DNA of 58,981 nucleotides from Arcobacteraceae bacterium (GTDB lineage Bacteria > Campylobacterota > Campylobacteria > Campylobacterales > Arcobacteraceae), in assembly GCA_023138835.1 (NCBI GenBank), contig JAGLOP010000014.1:1-58981 (forward strand). The letters are read 5' to 3'. Within the stretch, counting starts at the first letter, position 1; the number at the start of each line of letters is the position of its first letter. Shown in pieces: positions 44,590-58,981 of the stretch. A program made the translations under genes and the position numbers. Under the pieces are notes generated by a model. That model made no database searches. It had not been told where the DNA came from and saw only the letters and a list, made by a program, of their open reading frames with translations.

Positions 44590-45372
44590 TTACGGCCATA
44601 CTTCTGGAATAACCTTTGGATTTGTACCAAACCATTTTTTGTAAGATTTAGCATAATAACCATCTTTAACTGATTTTTGAATTGCAATATTTACAGCATC
44701 TCTAAAATTAGATTCATTCTCTGCAATTCCCATACCATACGGTTCAAAAGAGATTGTTCCGCCGGTAACTTTAAGTTTACCTTTACTGTCATTAGCTTGT
44801 GTACTACACCATACTAAGTCAGTTGTAACTGCATCAATTTTACCTTTTCTAAGTGCCATTACAGCTTGAGGATATTCTTGAAAATATATAATTTTTGCTT
44901 TTGGTGAAGCCTTTTTAAAGTTCTCACCGCTTGTAGCACCTTGAATAGCACCAACTTTTTTACCTGCAAAACCTTTTGCGGTTCTAGTTCTTTCGTCGGC
45001 TCTCACCAGCATAGATTGACCGTCAAAAAAGTAAGAGATAGTAAAATCAATAGTATCATCTCTCATAACTTTATGTGTCATAGAAGCAGCTGCAATATCA
45101 ATTTGACCACCGGCAACTAAAGGAATTCTTGTTTTTGATGTAACTTGTTGGAATTTAACTTTTACACCTAAATCTTTTGCGATATATCTTAATAAATCAA
45201 TATCAAAACCTACTACTTTATTTTTATCATTCACAAAACCAAATGGTTTGAAATCATATTTTACACCGGCCTTTAACACACCGGCTTTTTTTACATCTGC
45301 AAGTTTATCAGCAAATACCGTACCTGTCAGCATAGTAACTGCTACTAAGCTCATTAATGTTTTTTTAAACAT
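44590..45372 (-). CDS. Polar amino-acid ABC transporter, periplasmic binding protein (second system)
   Basis: The 260-residue protein has a signal peptide (about 1-21, ending TVFA) and a SBP_bac_3 domain with LKAGVKYDFKPFGFV, GFDIDLLRYIAKDLG and SKTRIPLVAGGQIDIAAASM. The last part holds the usual Arg that binds the ligand carboxylate. It is the first gene of the operon, with AAAGGGG just upstream. It differs considerably from the binding protein at 34873, so the two systems probably have different substrates. Confidence 0.92.
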   Translation of the reverse strand: MFKKTLMSLVAVTMLTGTVFADKLADVKKAGVLKAGVKYDFKPFGFVNDKNKVVGFDIDLLRYIAKDLGVKVKFQQVTSKTRIPLVAGGQIDIAAASMTHKVMRDDTIDFTISYFFDGQSMLVRADERTRTAKGFAGKKVGAIQGATSGENFKKASPKAKIIYFQEYPQAVMALRKGKIDAVTTDLVWCSTQANDSKGKLKVTGGTISFEPYGMGIAENESNFRDAVNIAIQKSVKDGYYAKSYKKWFGTNPKVIPEVWP

Positions 45373-45483
45373 ATATACCCCTTTAAATTTTTTAAACAGA
45401 TACAGTCTATATGTTTTATTCTTAAAAATAGGTAAAACTATTATGAAACTTTTATAAATTAATATAATATATGAGAAGTAATA

Positions 45484-45509
45484 AAAGTAAGGTAAAGCTA
45501 CCTTACTTT
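45484..45509 (-). terminator. Rho-independent terminator of the rpoBC operon
   Basis: AAAGTAAGGTA and TACCTTACTTT pair perfectly over 11 bp around a four-base loop. On the minus strand TATTACTT follows the T-ending arm. A second perfect 9-bp hairpin (45516-45536, CGGTACTAA/TTAGTACCG, loop GAG) lies just before and includes the rpoC stop codon. Confidence 0.85.
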
Positions 45510-45520
45510 ATGTGCCGGTA

Positions 45521-54200
<8,680 letters not shown>

Positions 54201-54215
54201 CTATGTTAATTAAAA

Positions 54216-54339
54216 GCTTTTATTGTGTAAATAAAAGCGGAAGAATCATCCTAACCTATATGTACTCAAATCACACACATAGGTTAAAATCTTCAAATAC
54301 CCGTAAACGACTAATGCTCTGTAAGAATACAGAGCATTA
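54216..54339 (-). promoter_or_regulatory. Three stem-loops in the rplL-rpoB gap, the last one terminator-like
   Basis: Reading the minus strand, a perfect 11-bp hairpin (54312-54339, TAATGCTCTGT arms) comes first. An 11-bp hairpin with one G-U pair (54253-54285, AACCTATGTGT arm) follows. A perfect 9-bp hairpin (54216-54238, GCTTTTATT arm) is then followed at once by TTTTAATTA. The last resembles a weak terminator about 30 bases before rpoB and may act as the attenuator known between these genes in other bacteria. Confidence 0.6.
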
Positions 54340-54373
54340 ATTGTTGCTTTTTAGCAGTTTAAATAATAAGTAA

Positions 54374-54745
54374 TTATTTAACTTCTACAGTTGCACCAGC
54401 TTCTTCTAAAGCAGTTTTTGCAGCTTCTGCATCTTCTTTAGAAACACCTGCTTTAACTACTGCTCCAGCTTCTTCAGCCATAGCTTTAGCTTCTTTTAAT
54501 CCAAGACCAGTAAGAGCTCTTACTGCTTTAATTACATTAATCTTTTTATCACCAGCACTCATGATTATTACATCGAATTCTGTTTGCTCTTCAGCAGCTT
54601 CAGCAGCTCCACCAGCAGCACCAGCTACTGCAACAGGTTGTGCAGATACACCAAATTTTTCTTCAAATTCTTTTACTAATTCAGAAAGTTCTAATACACT
54701 TAATCCTGAAATATAATCTAATACGTCTTCTTTAGAAATCGCCAT
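54374..54745 (-). CDS. rplL: 50S ribosomal protein L7/L12
   Basis: The 123-residue acidic protein has an N-terminal dimerisation helix region, an Ala/Gly-rich hinge (about 38-52, [15 protein letters not shown]) and the globular C-terminal domain ([22 protein letters not shown]) that recruits translation factors. Four copies sit on L10 in the stalk. AAGGA is 7 bases before the ATG. The gaps on both sides hold stem-loops that could set its higher level. Confidence 0.97.
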   Translation of the reverse strand: MAISKEDVLDYISGLSVLELSELVKEFEEKFGVSAQPVAVAGAAGGAAEAAEEQTEFDVIIMSAGDKKINVIKAVRALTGLGLKEAKAMAEEAGAVVKAGVSKEDAEAAKTALEEAGATVEVK

Positions 54746-54779
54746 TTTATGTCCTTAATTTTTTTATATCCGTTACCGA

Positions 54780-54840
54780 TAAATTATTAAAAAAGTAAAT
54801 TTTTCAATAATTTATTTCCACGATGTGACAGAAGTCACAT
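54780..54840 (-). promoter_or_regulatory. Two stem-loops in the rplJ-rplL gap
   Basis: On the minus strand a 7-bp hairpin (54823-54840, ATGTGAC/GTCACAT, tetraloop) precedes a 15-bp A/T-rich hairpin (54780-54814, arms starting TAAATTATTGAAAAA) with one G-U pair. Neither has a T tail. They may be processing sites allowing separate control of rplL. Confidence 0.5.
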
Positions 54841-54879
54841 TAATTTTATTAGCAAGTTATACTTACAACAATTTACAGC

Positions 54880-55368
54880 TTATGCTGCTTCTTCTTCTTT
54901 TTTCTTTCTAAGAGCATCAAGCCCAATAGTAAAGTTAGCAACAGGAGCCATCCAAGTAGCTGCAAGCATACCAAGAAGTTCTTCTCTACCAGGTAATTTA
55001 GCAAAGGCATTAATTGTTGCAACATCCGCAGCATTTCCTTCAATAATACCAGTTTTGATAACAAATGTTTCTTTATTTGCTGTAGCAAATTTATCCGCTA
55101 CTTTACAAGCAGAAATTTGATCTTCAGCCCAAACAAAGACATTTGTTCCAGTTAATTCTAATTCAGGAAGTCCTGCATTTTTAAGTGCAATATTAACTAA
55201 TGAATTTTTAGCAACTTGAACTTTTGCATCAACTTCACGAGCTGAATTTCTTAACTCTTCAAGTGCTTTATGTGAGCTTCCTTTATAGTCAGCTACAACT
55301 AACGCACCAGAAGTTTTAAATTCTTCAGTTAAAGCTTCAATGATTTCATTCTTTTGTATTTTAGTCAT
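54880..55368 (-). CDS. rplJ: 50S ribosomal protein L10
   Basis: The start is placed at ATG 55368 (MTKIQKNEI), 162 residues, because AAGGAG lies properly upstream; a TTG at 55386 would only extend the frame by six codons. Features: ALVVADYKGSSHKALEELR and VAKNSLVNIAL of the rRNA-binding domain, and a helical C-terminus that carries the L7/L12 dimers. It also represses translation of its own message in other bacteria. A bulged stem-loop lies just upstream (55400-55432). Confidence 0.95.
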   Translation of the reverse strand: MTKIQKNEIIEALTEEFKTSGALVVADYKGSSHKALEELRNSAREVDAKVQVAKNSLVNIALKNAGLPELELTGTNVFVWAEDQISACKVADKFATANKETFVIKTGIIEGNAADVATINAFAKLPGREELLGMLAATWMAPVANFTIGLDALRKKKEEEAA

Positions 55369-55399
55369 TTTATTTTCTCCTTCCAAACATCCAACTTCG

Positions 55400-55432
55400 G
55401 TAGGTTTTACAAGATTAAAAAATCTAACCTAC
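55400..55432 (-). promoter_or_regulatory. Bulged stem-loop in the rplJ leader
   Basis: GTAGGTT pairs with AACCTAC, and inside it AGATT pairs with AATCT around a four-base loop. A five-base unpaired segment on one side makes an asymmetric bulge. It lies about 32 bases before the rplJ start, where the L10-L12 complex binds its own message in other bacteria. Function is by analogy. Confidence 0.5.
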
Positions 55433-55465
55433 TGTCTTTAGTTTTAAGATAAATCCAAAATAGGA

Positions 55466-56167
55466 TTATTTAATATCAATCATCTCTTGAGTATCAACTT
55501 TTACAGATGGACTCATAGTTAATGACAATGCAGCAGTGATTATAAATCTACCTTTTGCAGATGCCGGCTTTTGTTTATTAACAGATGACATTATTGTTGT
55601 AATATTTTCTAATATTTGCTCTTGCGTAAATGAAGCTTTACCAATACCTGCATGAATATTACCTTTTTTATCAACTCTATATGTAACTTTTCCACCCTTA
55701 GCTTCGCTAACTGCTTTAGTTACATCCATAGTTACTGTTCCTGTTTTAGGATTTGGCATTAAACCTTTTGGTCCTAAAATTCTACCAATTTTACCAACTA
55801 ATCCCATTGTATCCGGTGTAGCAATAAGTACATCAAAATCAATGTTTCCAGCTTGAATTGATTCAACTAAATCGTCATTACCAACGATATCAGCACCAGC
55901 TGCTTTAGCATCATCCATTTTGGTTCCCTTAGCCATAACTGCAACTCTTACAGTTTTACCGGTTCCTGCAGGAAGTACTACTGCACCTCTAATCATTTGA
56001 TCAGCATGTCTTGGATCCACATTTAAATTTAATGCAAGATCAATACTCTCATCAAACTTAGCTGATTTTAAATCTTTTAATAAAGCAACTGCATCATTTA
56101 GTGCATACTCTTTACTACTATCTACTTTTTCTAATAAAGCTTTATATCTTTTTGAAACTTTCGCCAT
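55466..56167 (-). CDS. rplA: 50S ribosomal protein L1
   Basis: The 233-residue protein starts [12 protein letters not shown] and contains [12 protein letters not shown], the signature [21 protein letters not shown] and [12 protein letters not shown], characteristic of bacterial L1. It forms the L1 stalk near the E site and commonly represses the rplKA message. An AGATAAAAA region with weak purines precedes the start. It follows rplK after a 114-base gap holding three short hairpins. Confidence 0.97.
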   Translation of the reverse strand: MAKVSKRYKALLEKVDSSKEYALNDAVALLKDLKSAKFDESIDLALNLNVDPRHADQMIRGAVVLPAGTGKTVRVAVMAKGTKMDDAKAAGADIVGNDDLVESIQAGNIDFDVLIATPDTMGLVGKIGRILGPKGLMPNPKTGTVTMDVTKAVSEAKGGKVTYRVDKKGNIHAGIGKASFTQEQILENITTIMSSVNKQKPASAKGRFIITAALSLTMSPSVKVDTQEMIDIK

Positions 56168-56206
56168 TTTTATCTCCGCAATTTATAATAATTTTGTTTT
56201 TTTGTA

Positions 56207-56267
56207 AGAGGAAATGAATCCTCTAAGTTGCTACCAACTTATTTTTAAAGTCTAGTGGTAAAGACTT
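56207..56267 (-). promoter_or_regulatory. Row of three short hairpins in the rplK-rplA gap
   Basis: Three perfect 6-bp hairpins follow one another: AGAGGA/TCCTCT (56207-56224), AAGTTG/CAACTT (56225-56240, loop CTAC) and AAGTCT/AGACTT (56248-56267). They may affect translation coupling or message processing. No T run marks a terminator. Confidence 0.45.
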
Positions 56268-56281
56268 GTATTAAAATAGAA

Positions 56282-56704
56282 TTATTCTACTTCAATTCCC
56301 ATACTTCTACAAGAACCTGCAACTATTTTAGCTGCTTGTTCTACATCGTTAGTATTTAAATCTGCAATCTTTTGATCAACAACAGCCATAACTTGTTCTT
56401 TTGTTAATTTTGCAATTTTATTTTTTAGTGGATTATCACTACCTTTTTTAATTCCCGCAGCTTTCAAAATTAAATCAGCCATTGGTGGTTGTTTAGTTAC
56501 AAATGTAAAGCTTTTATCAGAATAAACTGTAATCTCTACTGGAATTTTAAATCCAGCCTTATCTTTTGTTTTTTCATTGAACGATTTACAAAATTCCATA
56601 ATGTTAATCCCTCTTTGACCTAACGCAGGTCCAACAGGTGGTGATGGATTAGCTGCACCAGCAGGTATTTGAAGTTTTAATATACCTTCTACTTTTTTTG
56701 CCAT
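56282..56704 (-). CDS. rplK: 50S ribosomal protein L11
   Basis: The 140-residue protein has the proline-rich [18 protein letters not shown] and [12 protein letters not shown] of the N-terminal domain, and [15 protein letters not shown] at the end. It binds the GTPase-associated region of 23S rRNA and is needed for stringent-response activation of RelA-type enzymes. AAGGAAATAAA precedes the ATG. The upstream gap has alternative hairpins (56778-56830). Confidence 0.97.
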   Translation of the reverse strand: MAKKVEGILKLQIPAGAANPSPPVGPALGQRGINIMEFCKSFNEKTKDKAGFKIPVEITVYSDKSFTFVTKQPPMADLILKAAGIKKGSDNPLKNKIAKLTKEQVMAVVDQKIADLNTNDVEQAAKIVAGSCRSMGIEVE

Positions 56705-56777
56705 TTTATTTCCTTATTTTATTTAATGTTAATGTTTAATAAATAAATCTTAACATAGTTATTTTTTAACATGTCAT

Positions 56778-56830
56778 GCTAAGTGCTAAAATGACAAATT
56801 CAATTATCAACTTAGCACTTAACACTTAGC
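56778..56830 (-). promoter_or_regulatory. Mutually exclusive hairpins in the rplK leader
   Basis: GCTAAGTGCTAA (56778-56789) can pair either with TTAGCACTTA (56812-56821) over 10 bp or with CACTTAGC (56823-56830) over 8 bp, but not both. The element lies between nusG and rplK, where L1 or other factors regulate this message in other bacteria. Confidence 0.45.
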
Positions 56831-56839
56831 TATATTAGT

Positions 56840-57367
56840 TTAAGCTACTCTTTCTACTTGAACATACGATATCTCAACAGGAGTATTTCTTCCAAAAATT
56901 ACAACATTTAATTTTAACATTCCAGATGTCAAATCAAAACTTTCAACTATTCCATTAAAGTTAGCAAATGAACCGTCTTTAATTCTAACCATTTCACCCT
57001 CTTCAAATGAAACTTTTGGTTTAGGAGCTTCTCTTTTTTCTACTTTATCTAAGATTTGTTGAACATCTTTATCTGATAATGGTGTTGGTTTTTTTGATTC
57101 CCCAATAAAACGACCCACTTTTGGCATTGATTGTATTGCGTGCCAAAGTGCAGTATCTAAATCAATTTTTGCAAATACATACGCTGAGTATAAAGGTCTC
57201 TCAACTATTATTTTAGTCCCTTTTTTAATCTCGATTAAGTCTTCTGTTGGAACTAAAACCTGCTCAATTTTACCATCATTCATCTCTTCAGATAATTTAT
57301 CCAATGCTCTTTTAATAGCTAATTCACTTCCTGAGTGAGTTTGTATCGCATACCAATTATGTGCCAT
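56840..57367 (-). CDS. nusG: Transcription termination/antitermination factor NusG
   Basis: The 175-residue protein has the N-terminal NGN domain (WYAIQTHSGSE, RPLYSAYVFAKID) and the C-terminal KOW domain (EGEMVRIKDGSFANFNGIVESF). It binds RNA polymerase and links it to Rho or ribosomes. It starts 11 bases after secE and is translated from an AGGAG site. The standard secE-nusG order supports the call. Confidence 0.97.
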   Translation of the reverse strand: MAHNWYAIQTHSGSELAIKRALDKLSEEMNDGKIEQVLVPTEDLIEIKKGTKIIVERPLYSAYVFAKIDLDTALWHAIQSMPKVGRFIGESKKPTPLSDKDVQQILDKVEKREAPKPKVSFEEGEMVRIKDGSFANFNGIVESFDLTSGMLKLNVVIFGRNTPVEISYVQVERVA

Positions 57368-57378
57368 TAATAATTCTC

Positions 57379-57561
57379 CTAGTTAATTACAGATGATAAA
57401 CTTACTGACATTATTGCGTCAATAAGTGCTAAAAATAATGATATAATCGTAACTACAACAAAAACAGAAATATATGCACTTCTTACTTGCTCTTTAATAG
57501 GAAAAATTACTTTATGTAATTCATCTTTTGCTTGCTTATAATATAGACCTAATTTACCCAT
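57379..57561 (-). CDS. secE: Preprotein translocase subunit SecE
   Basis: The protein is 60 residues from ATG 57561 (MGKLGLYYKQAKDELHKV). A TTG at 57567 would add two codons but lies too close to the AAAGG site. It has the amphipathic segment and a single C-terminal transmembrane helix (about 28-50), the minimal SecE found outside the enterics. It clamps SecY in the translocon. Confidence 0.95.
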   Translation of the reverse strand: MGKLGLYYKQAKDELHKVIFPIKEQVRSAYISVFVVVTIISLFLALIDAIMSVSLSSVIN

Positions 57562-57580
57562 TATCAATACCTTTATTTAA

Positions 57581-57624
57581 GTGAAAAGTTAAAAATGAAA
57601 CTCATTTCACTTTTAGTTTTTCAC
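57581..57624 (-). promoter_or_regulatory. Long stem-loop between tRNA-Trp and secE
   Basis: GTGAAAAGTTAAAAATGAAA (57581-57600) faces TTTCACTTTTAGTTTTTCAC (57605-57624) around a four-base loop. On minus-strand RNA this is a 20-position stem with two mismatches and one G-U pair. It lies 8 bases after the tRNA 3' end, a likely RNase III-type site separating the tRNA from the secE-nusG message. Confidence 0.5.
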
Positions 57625-57632
57625 TACTTTAG

Positions 57633-57708
57633 TGGCAGGCCAAGAGGGACTCGAACCCCCAACACCCGGATTTGGAATCCGGTGCTCTACCATTGGAGCT
57701 ATTGGCCT
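57633..57708 (-). tRNA. tRNA-Trp (anticodon CCA)
   Basis: The minus strand gives a complete 76-base cloverleaf. The acceptor is AGGCCAA/TTGGCCT with discriminator G and an encoded CCA end. The D arm contains AGCTCCAATGGTAGAGC, the anticodon stem CCGGA/TCCGG encloses TTCCAAA (anticodon CCA at 57675-57673), and the T arm contains GGTTCGAGTC. It lies between rpmG and secE, its usual place in many bacteria. Confidence 0.97.
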
Positions 57709-57711
57709 ACA

Positions 57712-57742
57712 AAAATAGATACCAGATTATAAATCCGGTATC
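57712..57742 (-). terminator. Terminator-like hairpin between rpmG and tRNA-Trp
   Basis: On the minus strand GATACCGGATT pairs with AATCTGGTATC (57742-57718) over 11 positions, one of them G-U, around a three-base loop. It is followed by TATTTTTG. It ends only a few bases before the tRNA, so it may be a partial terminator after rpmG or a processing stem. Confidence 0.6.
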
Positions 57743-57760
57743 CGAAATCTTGTTAAAATC

Positions 57761-57925
57761 CTAAGATTTAAGCTTTACTTCTTTATGAAGTGTATGCTTT
57801 CTTAATCTTGGACTATATTTTGTTACCTCAAACTTTTCAGTATGAGTTTTTGGATTTTTCATTGTTGTATAGTTAATGTCACCATTCTCTGTACATTTTA
57901 ATCCAATTTTAATTCTATCACCCAT
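57761..57925 (-). CDS. rpmG: 50S ribosomal protein L33
   Basis: This short frame encodes 54 residues starting [19 protein letters not shown] and ending [11 protein letters not shown]. It matches L33, including the conserved basic [10 protein letters not shown]. Only one cysteine (Cys11) is present, so it is the non-zinc (C-minus) form. It starts 10 bases after the tuf stop and is presumably co-transcribed with it. Confidence 0.95.
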   Translation of the reverse strand: MGDRIKIGLKCTENGDINYTTMKNPKTHTEKFEVTKYSPRLRKHTLHKEVKLKS

Positions 57926-57935
57926 AATGTACTAC

Positions 57936-58981
57936 TTATGCAATGATGCTTGCAACAACACCAGCACCAACAGTTCTACCACCTTCTCTAATAGCGAACT
58001 TAGTACCTTTTTCAAGTGCAACAGGAGCAACTAATTCTACTGTTAACTCAACATTATCACCAGGCATAACCATTTCAGTACCTTCAGGTAAAGTAATAGA
58101 ACCAGTAACATCTGTAGTTCTTACATAAAATTGTGGTCTATAGTTTGTAAAGAAAGGTGTATGTCTACCACCCTCGTCTTTAGAAAGAATATACACTTCA
58201 CATACGAATTTTGTGTGTGGAGTAATTGAACCTGGTAATACAAGTACTTGTCCTCTTTCAACTTGATCTTTAGCAATTCCTCTTAATAAAAGACCTGCAT
58301 TATCACCAGCTTCAGCGTAATCCATCTCTTTTCTGAACATTTCAATTCCAGTAACTGTAGTTTCTTGAGTATCTTTTAAACCAACGATTTCAATTTTATC
58401 ACCAAGTTTAATTGTACCTTGAGAGATAGCACCAGTAACAACTGTTCCTCTTCCTGCAATTGAGAATACATCTTCAACTGGCATTAAGAAAGACTCTTCT
58501 GTAGCTCTTTTTGGAGTCGGGATATAAGAATCAACAGCATCCATTAATTCCATAATCTTTGCAGTCCACTCACCTTCTTTACCAGCTTTAGCTTCTTCTA
58601 ATGCTTGGAACGCAGATCCAGCGATAATTGGAGTATCATCACCTGGGAATTCATAAGTATCAAGTAACTCTCTAATTTCCATTTCAACTAATTCTAACAT
58701 CTCTTCTTTATCTTCATCATCTAATTGATCTTCTTTGTTCATGAATACAACAATATATGGAACACCAACTTGTTTAGAAAGTAAGATATGCTCTCTAGTT
58801 TGAGCCATAGGACCGTCAGTAGCAGCAATAACTAAGATAGCACCATCCATTTGAGCAGCACCAGTAATCATATTTTTTACGTAGTCAGCATGTCCTGGAC
58901 AATCAACGTGAGCGTAATGTCTAGCTTCTGTTTCATACTCAATATGAGAAGTAGCAATAGTAATTCCTCTTTCTCTTTCTT
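57936..58981 (-). CDS. tuf: Elongation factor Tu (5' end outside the window)
   Basis: The frame is open to the right edge, so about 348 residues are visible and the N-terminus is missing. It shows [14 protein letters not shown] (switch I), [13 protein letters not shown] (switch II and G3), FMNKEDQ (NKxD guanine recognition) and the C-terminal barrel domains ending in [12 protein letters not shown]-Tu carries aminoacyl-tRNA to the ribosome. An internal ATG at 58871 is not the start. It opens the tuf-rpmG-tRNA-secE-nusG series. Confidence 0.97.
   Translation of the reverse strand, partial: ERERGITIATSHIEYETEARHYAHVDCPGHADYVKNMITGAAQMDGAILVIAATDGPMAQTREHILLSKQVGVPYIVVFMNKEDQLDDEDKEEMLELVEMEIRELLDTYEFPGDDTPIIAGSAFQALEEAKAGKEGEWTAKIMELMDAVDSYIPTPKRATEESFLMPVEDVFSIAGRGTVVTGAISQGTIKLGDKIEIVGLKDTQETTVTGIEMFRKEMDYAEAGDNAGLLLRGIAKDQVERGQVLVLPGSITPHTKFVCEVYILSKDEGGRHTPFFTNYRPQFYVRTTDVTGSITLPEGTEMVMPGDNVELTVELVAPVALEKGTKFAIREGGRTVGAGVVASIIA

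Overview
The window is an AT-rich, gene-dense bacterial chromosome segment of about 59 kb. It most likely comes from a member of the Campylobacterota, and of the Arcobacteraceae in particular. The grounds are the low GC content, a periplasmic-sensor-rich two-component repertoire, a large PutA, a sulfide:quinone oxidoreductase-like flavoprotein, and separate but overlapping rpoB and rpoC. No insertion sequences, phage genes, CRISPR arrays or rRNA genes are visible. No gap between genes exceeds 300 bases.

Layout. Positions 1-3407 hold the end of one sensor kinase, a complete kinase with two periplasmic binding domains, and an OmpR-type regulator. Positions 3488-9754 carry an AEC-type transporter, an EAL protein, asparagine synthase, leuC and mobA. 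Positions 9859-15014 carry the SQR-like flavoprotein, a small membrane protein, lspA and glmM on the minus strand, then rpsT and prfA. Positions 15129-17779 carry proA and a phosphohexomutase gene.

Positions 17781-27390 form the most interesting block, a compact same-strand signalling operon. It encodes a 1590-residue receptor with three periplasmic binding domains, PAS domains, a SpoIIE/PP2C phosphatase and a C-terminal SiaB-like domain. Next come a free SiaB-like protein, a SiaC-like phosphoprotein, an HD-GYP c-di-GMP phosphodiesterase, a PAS-Hpt-CheA-type kinase without a CheW domain, a CheX-like phosphatase and a CheY. I read it as a Sia-type Ser/Thr partner switch joined to a chemotaxis-like phosphorelay, with an HD-GYP in the place of the SiaD cyclase. 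The gene families are clear; the wiring is inference.

Positions 27724-32917 contain metH with a very small nucleosidase-like gene and a spore-photoproduct-lyase-like radical SAM gene, overlapping head to tail. Positions 32940-41512 contain an EamA transporter, a ribbon-helix-helix regulator preceded by two tandem palindromes, an unknown 219-residue protein, a polar amino-acid ABC transporter and putA, together suggesting amino-acid uptake and proline catabolism. A second polar amino-acid ABC operon lies on the minus strand at 42211-45372. The rest (45521-58981, minus strand) is the classical block tuf, rpmG, tRNA-Trp, secE, nusG, rplK, rplA, rplJ, rplL, rpoB, rpoC, with stem-loops in most of its gaps, as expected for ribosomal-protein autoregulation and RNA processing.
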